Assembly: GCA_039931675.1 (NCBI GenBank)
Contig: JBDTRM010000170.1
Coordinates: 1 to 64,000, forward strand
DNA from: JAEUTH01 sp039931675
GTDB taxonomy: Bacteria > Bacteroidota > Bacteroidia > AKYH767-A > OLB10
Direction of reading: 5' to 3'
Length of the DNA: 64,000 nt
This document shows, piece by piece, positions 44,818 to 53,067 of the stretch; the first letter of the stretch is position 1, and each line of letters starts with the position of its first letter. Made by a program: the position numbers and the translations under genes. The notes beneath the pieces were generated by a model, which was given only the letters and a program-made list of their open reading frames with translations, was not told the origin of the DNA and searched no databases.

Positions 44818-44840
44818 CAAAGTTACCAAAATATGGTAAC
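44818..44840 (-). promoter_or_regulatory. ParD operator overlapping the parDE promoter
   Basis: GTTACCA-AAATA-TGGTAAC (44822-44840) is a perfect 7-bp inverted repeat. On the minus strand it runs into TAACTTTG (plus coordinates 44818-44825), an exact TAnnTTTG -7 box 22 bp before the parD ATG. Binding here would block the promoter. The -33 element is weak. Confidence 0.8.
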
Positions 44841-44937
44841 TGCTTGTCGCGGTTTTCTTATTTTTTATATCTGACAATCGTTTGACATTTCAATTCAATC
44901 CTTATCAATATCGACCGATTTTTTAAAATTAAACTTG

Positions 44938-45630
44938 TTATTCTTTGCTTCCATTGAAAGCCTTTAATCCATTTTCCTTTTTTTCATTTTGAAGCAAAAT
45001 ATCAACAAGCGCCAACAATATAAATATGAATCCGATGATAAAAGAATCAACTTTAATGTAACGAAAATAAAAAACTGCAATGCAACCACACATGGCAATC
45101 TGCCAAACTAAAAGCAGCAATTCTACCCTTGTATGTTTTTTATAATTAGACAATTGAATGATAGATTTGACAGTTATTATCATCAGGCAACTGAAGATAA
45201 TAATATTGCCACCTGGCCAATACATGTACCTAAGCAAACATCCCAATAGGATGAAGGGAATAAACCAAATCCACCTGCTGTTTCGAAAATCTGACCTGTT
45301 CAAATAAATATAGTAACCTAATGTTGTAATAAAAATTACTCCGCCTGTTACTTTGAGTATATTATTCAGAAAAAGGAAATCCATAATTTTTACAGGATAA
45401 CTAAGCAGTAATATTAATCCGCCAATTACCACATAATTCCATTGCTTGCTTTTTGCCAGCTTCTTTGTAAAAACAGAAGCTATGATGCCCGATGCTGCTC
45501 CGCTGAACAATGCCGCAATCATTAATTTATCTGAAAAATTGTTTTGAGGCATCACCACTGAAATTATAAAACCGCTAAGGGAAAGTATAAATGCAACCGT
45601 AAGAATACTTAACGAGGTGTTTAATTTCAT
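44938..45630 (-). CDS. Polytopic membrane protein of unknown function
   Basis: Not recognised. The 230-residue protein has about eight hydrophobic helices (residues 7-28, 34-52, 65-80, 90-108, 118-134, 138-155, 170-185, 190-212) and a charged cytosolic tail (QNEKKENGLKAFNGSKE). No transporter motif is evident. It starts 41 bp after the last of three tandem histidine kinases on the same strand and may be cotranscribed with them, which would suggest a role in the same signalling or stress pathway. Confidence 0.55.
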   Translation of the reverse strand: MKLNTSLSILTVAFILSLSGFIISVVMPQNNFSDKLMIAALFSGAASGIIASVFTKKLAKSKQWNYVVIGGLILLLSYPVKIMDFLFLNNILKVTGGVIFITTLGYYIYLNRSDFRNSRWIWFIPFILLGCLLRYMYWPGGNIIIFSCLMIITVKSIIQLSNYKKHTRVELLLLVWQIAMCGCIAVFYFRYIKVDSFIIGFIFILLALVDILLQNEKKENGLKAFNGSKE

Positions 45631-45671
45631 GGTGCGTTACTATAAATATTATCGCGATTCTTCGTTTCGCA

Positions 45672-47571
45672 TTAGCAATACCTCGGCATAGTTAATTCAA
45701 TTATAGTTCCCTTCTCAATAACAGAATCTATTTTAATCGTGCCTTTAATTTCTTCAGCACGATGTTGCATGTTATTCAATCCTCCGCGGTGTTTTATTCC
45801 ATCATCATCAAAACCTTTCCCATTGTCATCAATTTTCATGTGAATGTTTTTCTCATAAAAAGTCAGTGAAAGTTTTGCAACAGTGCATTGAGAATATTTA
45901 GAAAGATTATTCACTGCTTCTTTAAATATCAGGTACATGTTATTCTTCACTTCCATGTTGAGCCTGCATTCCATTTTCTCTACTGGGAAGTTAAATACGT
46001 AATCAATATTTTTTGCTTCCAATATTGTCGTTGCATATTCTCTCATGCGGCTCATCACTTCTTCAATGGTATCGTTACCCGGATTAATGTTCCATATAAT
46101 ATCACTCATATTATCTAACAGGCGCTGGCTACGTTCATTTATTTTTTCTAAAGATAATTTTGCTTTTTCATCACCCGTATGATGCAAATTGGTTTGAGCG
46201 GTGCGGCTTAAAATATTTATGCTGCTAAGTGTGCTACCTATATCATCATGCAAATCGCGGCTAAGCCGGTTGCGCATTTTTTCCATTTCTATTTTACTTT
46301 TCAGCTGGTTTCTGTTGATGAGTAAAACAATTAGTAATACCAATAAGATAGAACCAACAATAAACGTATTGCGAATGAGCTTTTGTTGTTGAAGTTGCTG
46401 TTGGGTTACAATATCTTTTTGATTCTGTTCTAATTCCCGGATTTTATTTTTTTGAACTACATTATTAAAACTTCTTTTTGCTTCAAGCTCAAGCAATTTA
46501 TTTTTCTCATCATTTTCAATCAGGCTATCCTTCAAATCTATATGAAGCCGGTAATATTTGATTGCCTCAAGGGGTTTGTTTAGTTTTTCAAAAGTGGTAG
46601 CAAAATCTAAATATGAACCTGAAACTCTGCCAAAGCTTTTTATACGCTGCGAAATTTTCAAATGCTCTTTCAAACATTCTAAAGCATTATTGTATTGTTT
46701 TAAATCAACATACACTTTTGCTATATTCCGGTAGCAATCCGCTACACCACCTGAATCGTGGAGTGCACGGGAATAAAATTGAGCCTTGTAGTAACATTTA
46801 ATACTCTCAATAAATTTTTTTTGAGTATTGTAAACACCAGCTTTATTAAAAACCGTGTTCGCAAGTTGATTTGTATCCCCACTTATTTTTAGTAACTCCT
46901 CAGCCTTTTCATTATAGAGGATTGACGAATCATACTTTGAAGTAAAGTAATAAATGATGGCAATTTCAGAGTATGATTTTGCAGCGTCTTTCAAATTGCT
47001 TTCGATTGCTCAAGCTTTAACGACTGTCTGAAATTATCCATAGCCAAAGAATAATTTTGAAGTACAATTTGATTCCAGCCGATACTATACGCTGCTTTTG
47101 CGATTTCATCAACATCATTTTTGAGTAAGGCGATGTTCATCCATTTTTGCCCATACTCAAGTGATTTTTGATTTGCGCCATTTAATAGAAAAACATTAGA
47201 AAGCTTACCAAAATTATGCATGATGGTAGAAGAGTCCTTTTCTTTTTCACTTATGGTCAATGCAGAATAATAATTGCTGAAAGCCTCAGAGTAATTTTCC
47301 TGTTCCAAAAAAATATCACCAATATCTCTATAGCAATTTGCTATGGCTGATTCATTCAAAAGTTTCTCAAAAATGTTCTTTGCTTCAACAATTAATTTAT
47401 ATGCGGCTTCCCAATCTTTTGATTTTATTTTACAAATTCCTTCATTTCGCAGGGCAACAGCTTTGAATCAATCTTACTTTGCTTTTGCGAAAAGCTTTTA
47501 AAAGAACAACTAAATGCCAACAGGAAGGAGAGCAGAAAAGAAAAAGGTTTAACAAGCGTTTTGTTTTTCAT
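45672..47571 (-). pseudogene. Third TPR histidine kinase, broken by two frameshifts
   Basis: A NarL-type sensor kinase that can be read only in three pieces. Piece one runs from ATG at 47571 (signal peptide MKNKTLVKPFSFLLSFLLAFSC) to about 47460. Piece two (about 47460-46997) holds TPR-like helices (DNFRQSLKLEQ). Piece three (about 46997-45672) has more TPRs, a membrane helix (LIRNTFIVGSILLVLLIVLL), the phospho-acceptor motif RDLHDDIGSTLSSIN, and the ATPase N and G boxes (EAVNNLSKYS, DNGKGF). Each junction needs one restored base. Both could be sequencing errors, in which case the kinase is intact. It lies 31 bp after the second kinase, with a near-identical catalytic half. Confidence 0.75.
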
Positions 47572-47602
47572 CAGATTTAAATTCCACTTTGAAAAAGAAA
47601 GA

Positions 47603-49660
47603 TTAGCAATACCTTGGCATAGTTAATTCTATTTCTGTTCCTCTTTCAATAACAGAATTTATTTTAATAGTGCCTTTAATTTCTTCAGCACGATGCTGCA
47701 TGTTATTCAATCCTCCGCGATGTTTTGTTTCATCATCATTAAAACCTTTTCCATTGTCTTCAATTTTTATGTGAATGTTTTTCTCATCAAAAGTCAGTGA
47801 CAGTTTTGCAATAGTGCAGCCTGAATATTTAGAAAGGTTATTTACCGCTTCTTTAAAAATCAAATACATGTTATTCTTCACTTCCATATTAAGCCTGCAA
47901 TCCATTATTTCTTTAGGGAAGTTAAATACGTAATCAATATTTTTTGCTTCCAATATTGTTGTTGCATATTCTCTCATGCGGCTCATCACTTCTTCTATCG
48001 TATCGTTAGCGGGATTTATATTCCAGATAATATCACTCATGTTGTCTAACAGGCGCTGGCTACGTTCATTGATTTTCTCTAATGAGGATTTTGTTTTTTC
48101 ATCACCCGTATGATGCAAATTAGTTTGTGCGGTGCGACTTAAAATATTTATGCTGCTTAGTGTGCTCCCAATATCATCGTGCAAATCACGGCTCAGCCTG
48201 TTGCGCATTTTTTCCATAGCTATTTTATGCTTCAGTTGGTTTCTGTTGATGAGTAAAACAATCACTAACAACAATAATATAGAACCAACAATAAAAGTAT
48301 TGCGAATGAGTTTTTGTTTTTGAAGTTGCTGTTGGGCTATAGCATCTTTTTTATTTTGCATCAGCATCTCCCTCGTTTTTTGCTCGTCATACTCGGCTTG
48401 AAATTTTTCTTTGATGACTGCTTTTCTAACATCTTCATTTTTCATTTTATCCCGATGTAAAATATATTCTTGATAATGAAGAAAAGCATCTTTGTAGTTA
48501 CCGGTTAGCGAATCAATATGAACAAGCATAAGTTTAGCATCAGAAATCCAATCTATAGCATCAATTTCTTTATTAACAGCAAGAAATTTGTTCGTAAATA
48601 GTTTTGCCTTGCCGTAATCTTTTGCCATAAAGTAATCCTTTGCCAATCTGTAAAATTGAAAACCCATTGTAGCATCTCCTCTGGTCTTTGCTACTTCCAA
48701 TGCCTTGTAATGGTATTTAAGTGCATTTTCAATATCGCCTTGTTTTCTATAAGTATCACCAATGTTTCCAAGTATTCCCTGAACCACATTCGTGTTATGC
48801 GTTTTTTCGAACATGGTTAAAGCTATTTTAAAATTTTCTAAAGCTTTTTTATAATTGTTATTATCTAAATATTCCAAACCATAGTAATTGTATATTATAT
48901 AGGTCTCTTCTTCGTTTTTAATTCGTGTAAACAACGTCATAGCTTCTTGCATGCATGCCAATGCATTTTTAAAATCGTGCATTGACCTATACATTACGCT
49001 CATGTAATTAATTATTCGAGCAATACGAAGTGTATCTTTTAATTCCTTGTAAATGGATAAACCTCTTTGACAATTAACTATTGCCTGTGAAAACTCGCTC
49101 TGTTTATAATAAAAAGTAGCAATATTAAGATAACAATCAGCTATAATCTTTTTGTCTTTACTTAGTTGAGCCAATTTTAATCCCTTTTGAAAATACTCGA
49201 TGGCTATTGGAATATTGCCTTGGTCACTATAGTAACGGCTGATTTTTAAAATTGCATTAACGACACCTTCATCATCCTTCGCTTCTCTATACATGTATAA
49301 TACCTTTTGATAACAAAAAAACTCTTTGACTGAATCATGTATATCTTCATAATAATACCCTAAAAATTTATACGCCTTAGCTTTATAGTCTATAATATCC
49401 TTCCTCTGTTTATCATTATTTGTTTGTGAAAGAAGTCTATCGGCTAATTGTAACGCAGGTTCCGCATATTTTAAATTATCCTCCGGTTCATTTATTTCAC
49501 AAAGTGAGAGATAAGTTTTCAACCTGATAGTATCTTCTTTTGTATTCGCTAAAACCTTAAGCAGCGAATCCACACTGGAAAGATTACCGGAAAGTGCAAT
49601 CTTATGGAGTAAACAAAACAAAATGAAAACGAAGAAGCCTTTTAGATTTATAATTTTCAT
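47603..49660 (-). CDS. TPR-containing NarL-family sensor histidine kinase
   Basis: Membrane-bound sensor kinase, 685 residues. A signal peptide (MKIINLKGFFVFILFCLLHKIALS) leads into about eight tetratricopeptide repeats in the periplasm (about 60-400; for example AIEYFQKGLKLAQLSKDK, ALKYHYKALEVAKTRGD). A membrane helix at about 450-470 (LIRNTFIVGSILLLLVIVLLI) is followed by HisKA_3 with the phosphorylated His near 492 in RDLHDDIGSTL, and a HATPase domain with EAVNNLSKYS and DNGKGF. It ends in IELTMPRYC, like its two neighbours. It probably signals to the NarL-type regulator encoded at the head of the cluster. The ligand of the TPR domain is unknown. Confidence 0.87.
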   Translation of the reverse strand: MKIINLKGFFVFILFCLLHKIALSGNLSSVDSLLKVLANTKEDTIRLKTYLSLCEINEPEDNLKYAEPALQLADRLLSQTNNDKQRKDIIDYKAKAYKFLGYYYEDIHDSVKEFFCYQKVLYMYREAKDDEGVVNAILKISRYYSDQGNIPIAIEYFQKGLKLAQLSKDKKIIADCYLNIATFYYKQSEFSQAIVNCQRGLSIYKELKDTLRIARIINYMSVMYRSMHDFKNALACMQEAMTLFTRIKNEEETYIIYNYYGLEYLDNNNYKKALENFKIALTMFEKTHNTNVVQGILGNIGDTYRKQGDIENALKYHYKALEVAKTRGDATMGFQFYRLAKDYFMAKDYGKAKLFTNKFLAVNKEIDAIDWISDAKLMLVHIDSLTGNYKDAFLHYQEYILHRDKMKNEDVRKAVIKEKFQAEYDEQKTREMLMQNKKDAIAQQQLQKQKLIRNTFIVGSILLLLVIVLLINRNQLKHKIAMEKMRNRLSRDLHDDIGSTLSSINILSRTAQTNLHHTGDEKTKSSLEKINERSQRLLDNMSDIIWNINPANDTIEEVMSRMREYATTILEAKNIDYVFNFPKEIMDCRLNMEVKNNMYLIFKEAVNNLSKYSGCTIAKLSLTFDEKNIHIKIEDNGKGFNDDETKHRGGLNNMQHRAEEIKGTIKINSVIERGTEIELTMPRYC

Positions 49661-49732
49661 TTGAAATATGCCTGGTTTGTTTTAACGGGTCTTTTATGCT
49701 GTTACGTTGATACTAATTCTCACGCTGTTAAT

Positions 49733-51598
49733 TTAGCAATATCTTGGCATACTCAACTCAACGAATGTTCCCCTATCAATCATAGAATTTATATTAATCA
49801 CCCCTCTAATTTCTTCTGCGCGATGTTGCATGTTGCGCAATCCGTTGCCACTTGTCGCCTCACCCCCAGCCCCTCTCCCGTGGAGAAGGGGGTATGCAAA
49901 ACCTTTTCCATTGTCCTCAATTTTCATGTGAATATTTTTCTCGTCAAAAGTGAGTGACAGGTTTGCAAGAGTGCAGCCTGAATATTTAGAAAGATTATTT
50001 ACTGCTTCCTTAAAAATGAGATACATATTATTCTTTACTTCCATGTTAAGCCTGCAATCCATTTTCTCTTTCGGGAAGTTAAATACGTAATCAATATTTT
50101 TTGCTTCCAATATTGTTGTTGCATATTCCCTCATACGGCTCATTACTTCTTCAATGGTATCGTTACCGGGATTAATGTTCCATATAATATCACTCATGTT
50201 GTCTAACAGGCGCTGGCTACGTTCATTTATTTTTTCTAAGGATGATTTTGTTTTTTCATCACCCGTATGATGTAAATTGGTTTGTGCGGTGCGGCTTAAA
50301 ATATTTATACTGCTAAGTGTGCTGCCGATGTCATCATGTAAATCGCGGCTCAACCGGTTGCGCATTTTTTCCATAGCTATTTTACTTTTCAGTTGGTTTC
50401 TGTTGATGAGTAAAACAATCAGTAACAGCAATAATATAGAACCAACGATAAATGTATTGCGAATGAGTTTTTGTTTTTGAAGTTGCTGGTCTGCAATCAC
50501 GTTTCTCTTTTCCTGTTCAGTTTTTGCAGCGTTCATTTTATTTTCAAATTCAAAGCTCAATGATTTCTTATGAACTTCAATATTTAAAAGCGAATCTCTG
50601 CAAGCAATATAGTTTTGATAATAATTCAATGCCTGCAATCGCATTTCTTCGTGGTCAAGCATTCGCAAATTAGAGGTGTCAGGTAACTTTACTGTTGACT
50701 CTTTATATAAGTTGCTTAATTCATAGTAGGCATTCTTACGACACTCCACGGCTCCCACACTGCCCGCTATCTTCAGGGCGTCATTCAGGTAACGACTGCT
50801 TTCTAAATAATTTTTTTTGTAGAAGTAAATTTTCCCGATATCTATTATTGTTTCAGCGTAGCTCCATTGATTTCCCAGTGAATCGAAAACCAATGCTGAT
50901 TTATTAAGGTAAAATAAAGCAGAATCGTAGTTTTCAAGTTCAAGATAAAGAGCACCAATATTACTTAACCATACAGCTGAACCATTCGTGTTTCCAATTT
51001 TTCGGGTGAGTTGATATGCTTTAAAATAATTTTTAAGAGCGTTGGGATATTCCTTTAAATCCTGAAGAGCAGTGCCAATTATTCCTGTATTACGAGCGAT
51101 GTTCCATTCATCATTTGTTTCTTCAGCAATGCTTAGCGCTTTGTTGTTGTATTCAATTGCTTTACGGAGTTCTCCTTCAGAGTAATAATTCTGCCCGATG
51201 TTGCTTAATGCAAAAAGCATTATTTGTTTATCCCCGGCTGCTTGACCTATTTTCAATGCCATGAAATTAATTTCCAATGCCTTGGAATAGTTGCCCTGAA
51301 TGTAGTAACACCACGCCAATGCAATATAGGAGTTGCCGGTTCCCTTTGACCATTGAATTTTGCTTGCCAAAGCAACAGCCTGTTGTGCAATAAGAGTTGC
51401 AGTATCGGTATTGATGGTGCTTAATTCGCGCGAAAGTAATACCAGGTGTTTAACTTTATTGGTGTCCTCCTTATCCTGAAGCAAAAAAATTTTAAGCGAA
51501 TCAATTTTGTAATGAGGGCCTAAAGACGAAAGCTGGGCAAATGAAATATTCGAGGTAAGAAGAACGAAAAAAGTTACACTCAATATTTTTACTTTCAT
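49733..51598 (-). CDS. TPR-containing NarL-family sensor histidine kinase with in-frame palindrome insert
   Basis: A 621-residue paralogue of the other two kinases. It has a signal peptide (MKVKILSVTFFVLLTSNISFAQ), six to seven TPRs (about 70-330), a membrane helix (about 370-392), HisKA_3 with His near 419 in RDLHDDIGSTL, and the ATPase domain. Directly after the G1 box DNGKGF the sequence reads AYPLLHGRGAGGEATS where the paralogues have NDDETKHR; this segment is encoded by a GC-rich palindromic repeat (about 49852-49896) that keeps the frame. NMQHRAEEI and the usual C-terminus follow. The insert falls in the mobile ATP lid, so activity may be retained. The gene begins 9 bp after the response regulator stop. 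Confidence 0.87.
   Translation of the reverse strand: MKVKILSVTFFVLLTSNISFAQLSSLGPHYKIDSLKIFLLQDKEDTNKVKHLVLLSRELSTINTDTATLIAQQAVALASKIQWSKGTGNSYIALAWCYYIQGNYSKALEINFMALKIGQAAGDKQIMLFALSNIGQNYYSEGELRKAIEYNNKALSIAEETNDEWNIARNTGIIGTALQDLKEYPNALKNYFKAYQLTRKIGNTNGSAVWLSNIGALYLELENYDSALFYLNKSALVFDSLGNQWSYAETIIDIGKIYFYKKNYLESSRYLNDALKIAGSVGAVECRKNAYYELSNLYKESTVKLPDTSNLRMLDHEEMRLQALNYYQNYIACRDSLLNIEVHKKSLSFEFENKMNAAKTEQEKRNVIADQQLQKQKLIRNTFIVGSILLLLLIVLLINRNQLKSKIAMEKMRNRLSRDLHDDIGSTLSSINILSRTAQTNLHHTGDEKTKSSLEKINERSQRLLDNMSDIIWNINPGNDTIEEVMSRMREYATTILEAKNIDYVFNFPKEKMDCRLNMEVKNNMYLIFKEAVNNLSKYSGCTLANLSLTFDEKNIHMKIEDNGKGFAYPLLHGRGAGGEATSGNGLRNMQHRAEEIRGVININSMIDRGTFVELSMPRYC
49852..49896. mobile_element. 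GC-rich palindromic repeat inserted in frame in a kinase gene
   Basis: The core CCCCTCTCCCGTGGAGAAGG (49870-49889, continuing GG) is an imperfect hairpin preceded by CCTCACCCCCAGC. It is much more GC-rich than the surrounding gene and is absent from the two paralogous kinases at the same position. This word type is a known dispersed repeat in many bacterial genomes; calling it mobile is an inference from the paralogue comparison. Confidence 0.7.
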
Positions 51599-51607
51599 AT
51601 ACAGCTT

Positions 51608-52240
51608 TCAAACAATTTTATTTTGTATGGCTTTTGCCACTGCCTCGCTTTTTGAATTCACATGTAATTTGGTATAAATATTCTTAATATGATATCGCAA
51701 TGTTTCAATACCAATGTTCATTTCTCCTGCAGCCATTTTATAACTATAGCCACGCACCAGCAATGCCAGTACATCATGTTCGCGGGCAGTGAGTGTTTGC
51801 AAATCATCTGACTTTTGAAATGGCTTTGAAAAGAGTTTTAAAACTTGCTTTGCAACTGAAGGTGTCATTGGTGCACCACCATCTTGTGCTTCGCGTATAG
51901 CATCTAAAATTTTTTCAGGTGGTGTTCTTTTTAAAATATAACCCGATGCACCATTACATATTGCCTGGAACACACGGTCGTTATCATCAAAAACGGTAAG
52001 CATAATTATAGTCACATCAATTCCTTCATTACGGATAGCACGCAAGCCCTGTAAGCCGTTTTCTATTGGCATGTCAATATCCATCAATACAACATCAGGA
52101 TTATGATAGCTCACATTCTTCACCACATTTTTGCAATTGTTGTAAACGCCAGTCATTTCCATATCATCAGTGCTGTTAATTAAATCGCTGAGGCTGTCAA
52201 CAAAATCAGGGTTGTCTTCAAAAACTAATACACGTATCAT
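51608..52240 (-). CDS. NarL/LuxR-family response regulator
   Basis: Cytoplasmic DNA-binding response regulator, 210 residues. The receiver domain (1-120) has the acidic pair in FEDNPD, the phospho-acceptor Asp in VVLMDIDMP (near 55), the Thr in IIMLTVFDD and the Lys in YILKRTPP. The C-terminal LuxR helix-turn-helix (about 145-205) reads LTAREHDVLALLVRGYSYK, MNIGIETLRYHIKNIY and KLHVNSKSEAVAKAI. It heads a minus-strand cluster with three TPR histidine kinases that could all phosphorylate it. A C/G-rich dyad lies directly upstream and may be its own binding site. Confidence 0.93.
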   Translation of the reverse strand: MIRVLVFEDNPDFVDSLSDLINSTDDMEMTGVYNNCKNVVKNVSYHNPDVVLMDIDMPIENGLQGLRAIRNEGIDVTIIMLTVFDDNDRVFQAICNGASGYILKRTPPEKILDAIREAQDGGAPMTPSVAKQVLKLFSKPFQKSDDLQTLTAREHDVLALLVRGYSYKMAAGEMNIGIETLRYHIKNIYTKLHVNSKSEAVAKAIQNKIV

Positions 52241-52288
52241 GTGGGAGTATTTTTAAATTAAATAATGATGGAGCAAAATAACAATTCA

Positions 52289-52322
52289 GAAAACAAAGTT
52301 CATCCCCCATATTCAGGGGAGA
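52289..52322 (-). promoter_or_regulatory. Putative operator/promoter of the response-regulator cluster
   Basis: Plus-strand CCCCC-ATATTCA-GGGG (52304-52319) fits CCC-N9-GGG. On the minus strand it directly precedes GAACTTTG (plus 52295-52302 region), one base off the TAnnTTTG -7 box, about 55 bp before the regulator ATG. The close overlap would suit autorepression or activation from a -35-like position. Confidence 0.45.
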
Positions 52323-52401
52323 AAAATAAGAAGTGTATTGGGATTTCAATTTTATATTTTTAACCGTTCTTTCCTTTTCTACATTCGTGAAAAATATTTT
52401 T

Positions 52402-52938
52402 ATGGAGAAAATCATTATCAATAGCCAATATCATCTTTCACAGATTACGCATAATGACATTCCGAAGTTGGTGGAGTACTGCAACGATATTGAAATTTAT
52501 AATAACACATTGCTTATACCTTATCCTTATCTTGAAAAAGACGCAGTAGTTTTTCTAAATTGGATTGAAGCAAAGCAAACAGAGTTTGGAGCACCTGTAG
52601 TTTTTGCAATCAGAAATGTAATGGATGAATTGGTTGGCATAACAGGCTTAGTTTGCAAATACAACAAAGATTCTCACAAAGAAGAAATCGGTTACTGGAT
52701 GGGCAAACCTTTTCGCGGAAACGGAATTACAACAGCAGCGGTTAAAAAGTTTACAGATTATTTGTTCAGCAATAGAAAATACATCCGCATTGAAGCGCAA
52801 ACTTACATGCACAACACAGCATCACAAAAAGTTTTAGAAAAAGCTGGATTTGAATTTGAGGGGATTTTGAAAAAGAATTTTGTGAAGAAGGGCGTTTATA
52901 TTGACAACAGGTTGTTTGCAAAAATCAAGGATGAATAA
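52402..52938 (+). CDS. GNAT-family N-acetyltransferase (RimJ/RimL-like)
   Basis: Predicted acetyl-CoA-dependent acetyltransferase, 178 residues. The ATG at 52402 (MEKIIINSQYHLSQITHNDI) is preferred; an upstream in-frame extension of 23 residues has no family support. GNAT motif A is visible as IGYWMGKPFRGNGITTAAVKKF (R/Q-x-x-G-x-G/A type: RGNGIT), followed by IRIEAQTYMHNTASQKVLEKAGFEFEG, the motif B region with the conserved N.AS..vlEK.GF signature. The substrate is unknown; the RimJ/RimL group includes ribosomal protein and small-molecule acetylators. It is divergent from the response-regulator cluster. Confidence 0.88.
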   Translation: MEKIIINSQYHLSQITHNDIPKLVEYCNDIEIYNNTLLIPYPYLEKDAVVFLNWIEAKQTEFGAPVVFAIRNVMDELVGITGLVCKYNKDSHKEEIGYWMGKPFRGNGITTAAVKKFTDYLFSNRKYIRIEAQTYMHNTASQKVLEKAGFEFEGILKKNFVKKGVYIDNRLFAKIKDE

Positions 52939-52946
52939 AAATGTTA

Positions 52947-53023
52947 TCAACGAATTACGAATCTAAACGAATATACGAATATGTGCGTCATTCGTAAATT
53001 CACCATTATTCGTAATTCGTTGA
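52947..53023. repeat. Inverted repeat with 16-bp arms (CGAATTACGAAT element)
   Basis: TCAACGAATTACGAAT (52947-52962) is the exact reverse complement of ATTCGTAATTCGTTGA (53008-53023). The 45-bp loop contains further CGAATA words. It lies directly after the acetyltransferase gene and has no T-tract, so it looks like a dispersed intergenic element. Confidence 0.75.
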
Positions 53024-53067
53024 TTTCCGCTATAATTGCAAACTTTAAATTTTTTTGAAATCCGATA

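Noticed and set aside
46991..47359. A separate small TPR gene next to a separate cytosolic kinase gene
   Set aside because: Signal peptide, TPR and kinase pieces join into one protein like the two paralogues if single bases are restored at about 47460 and 46997.
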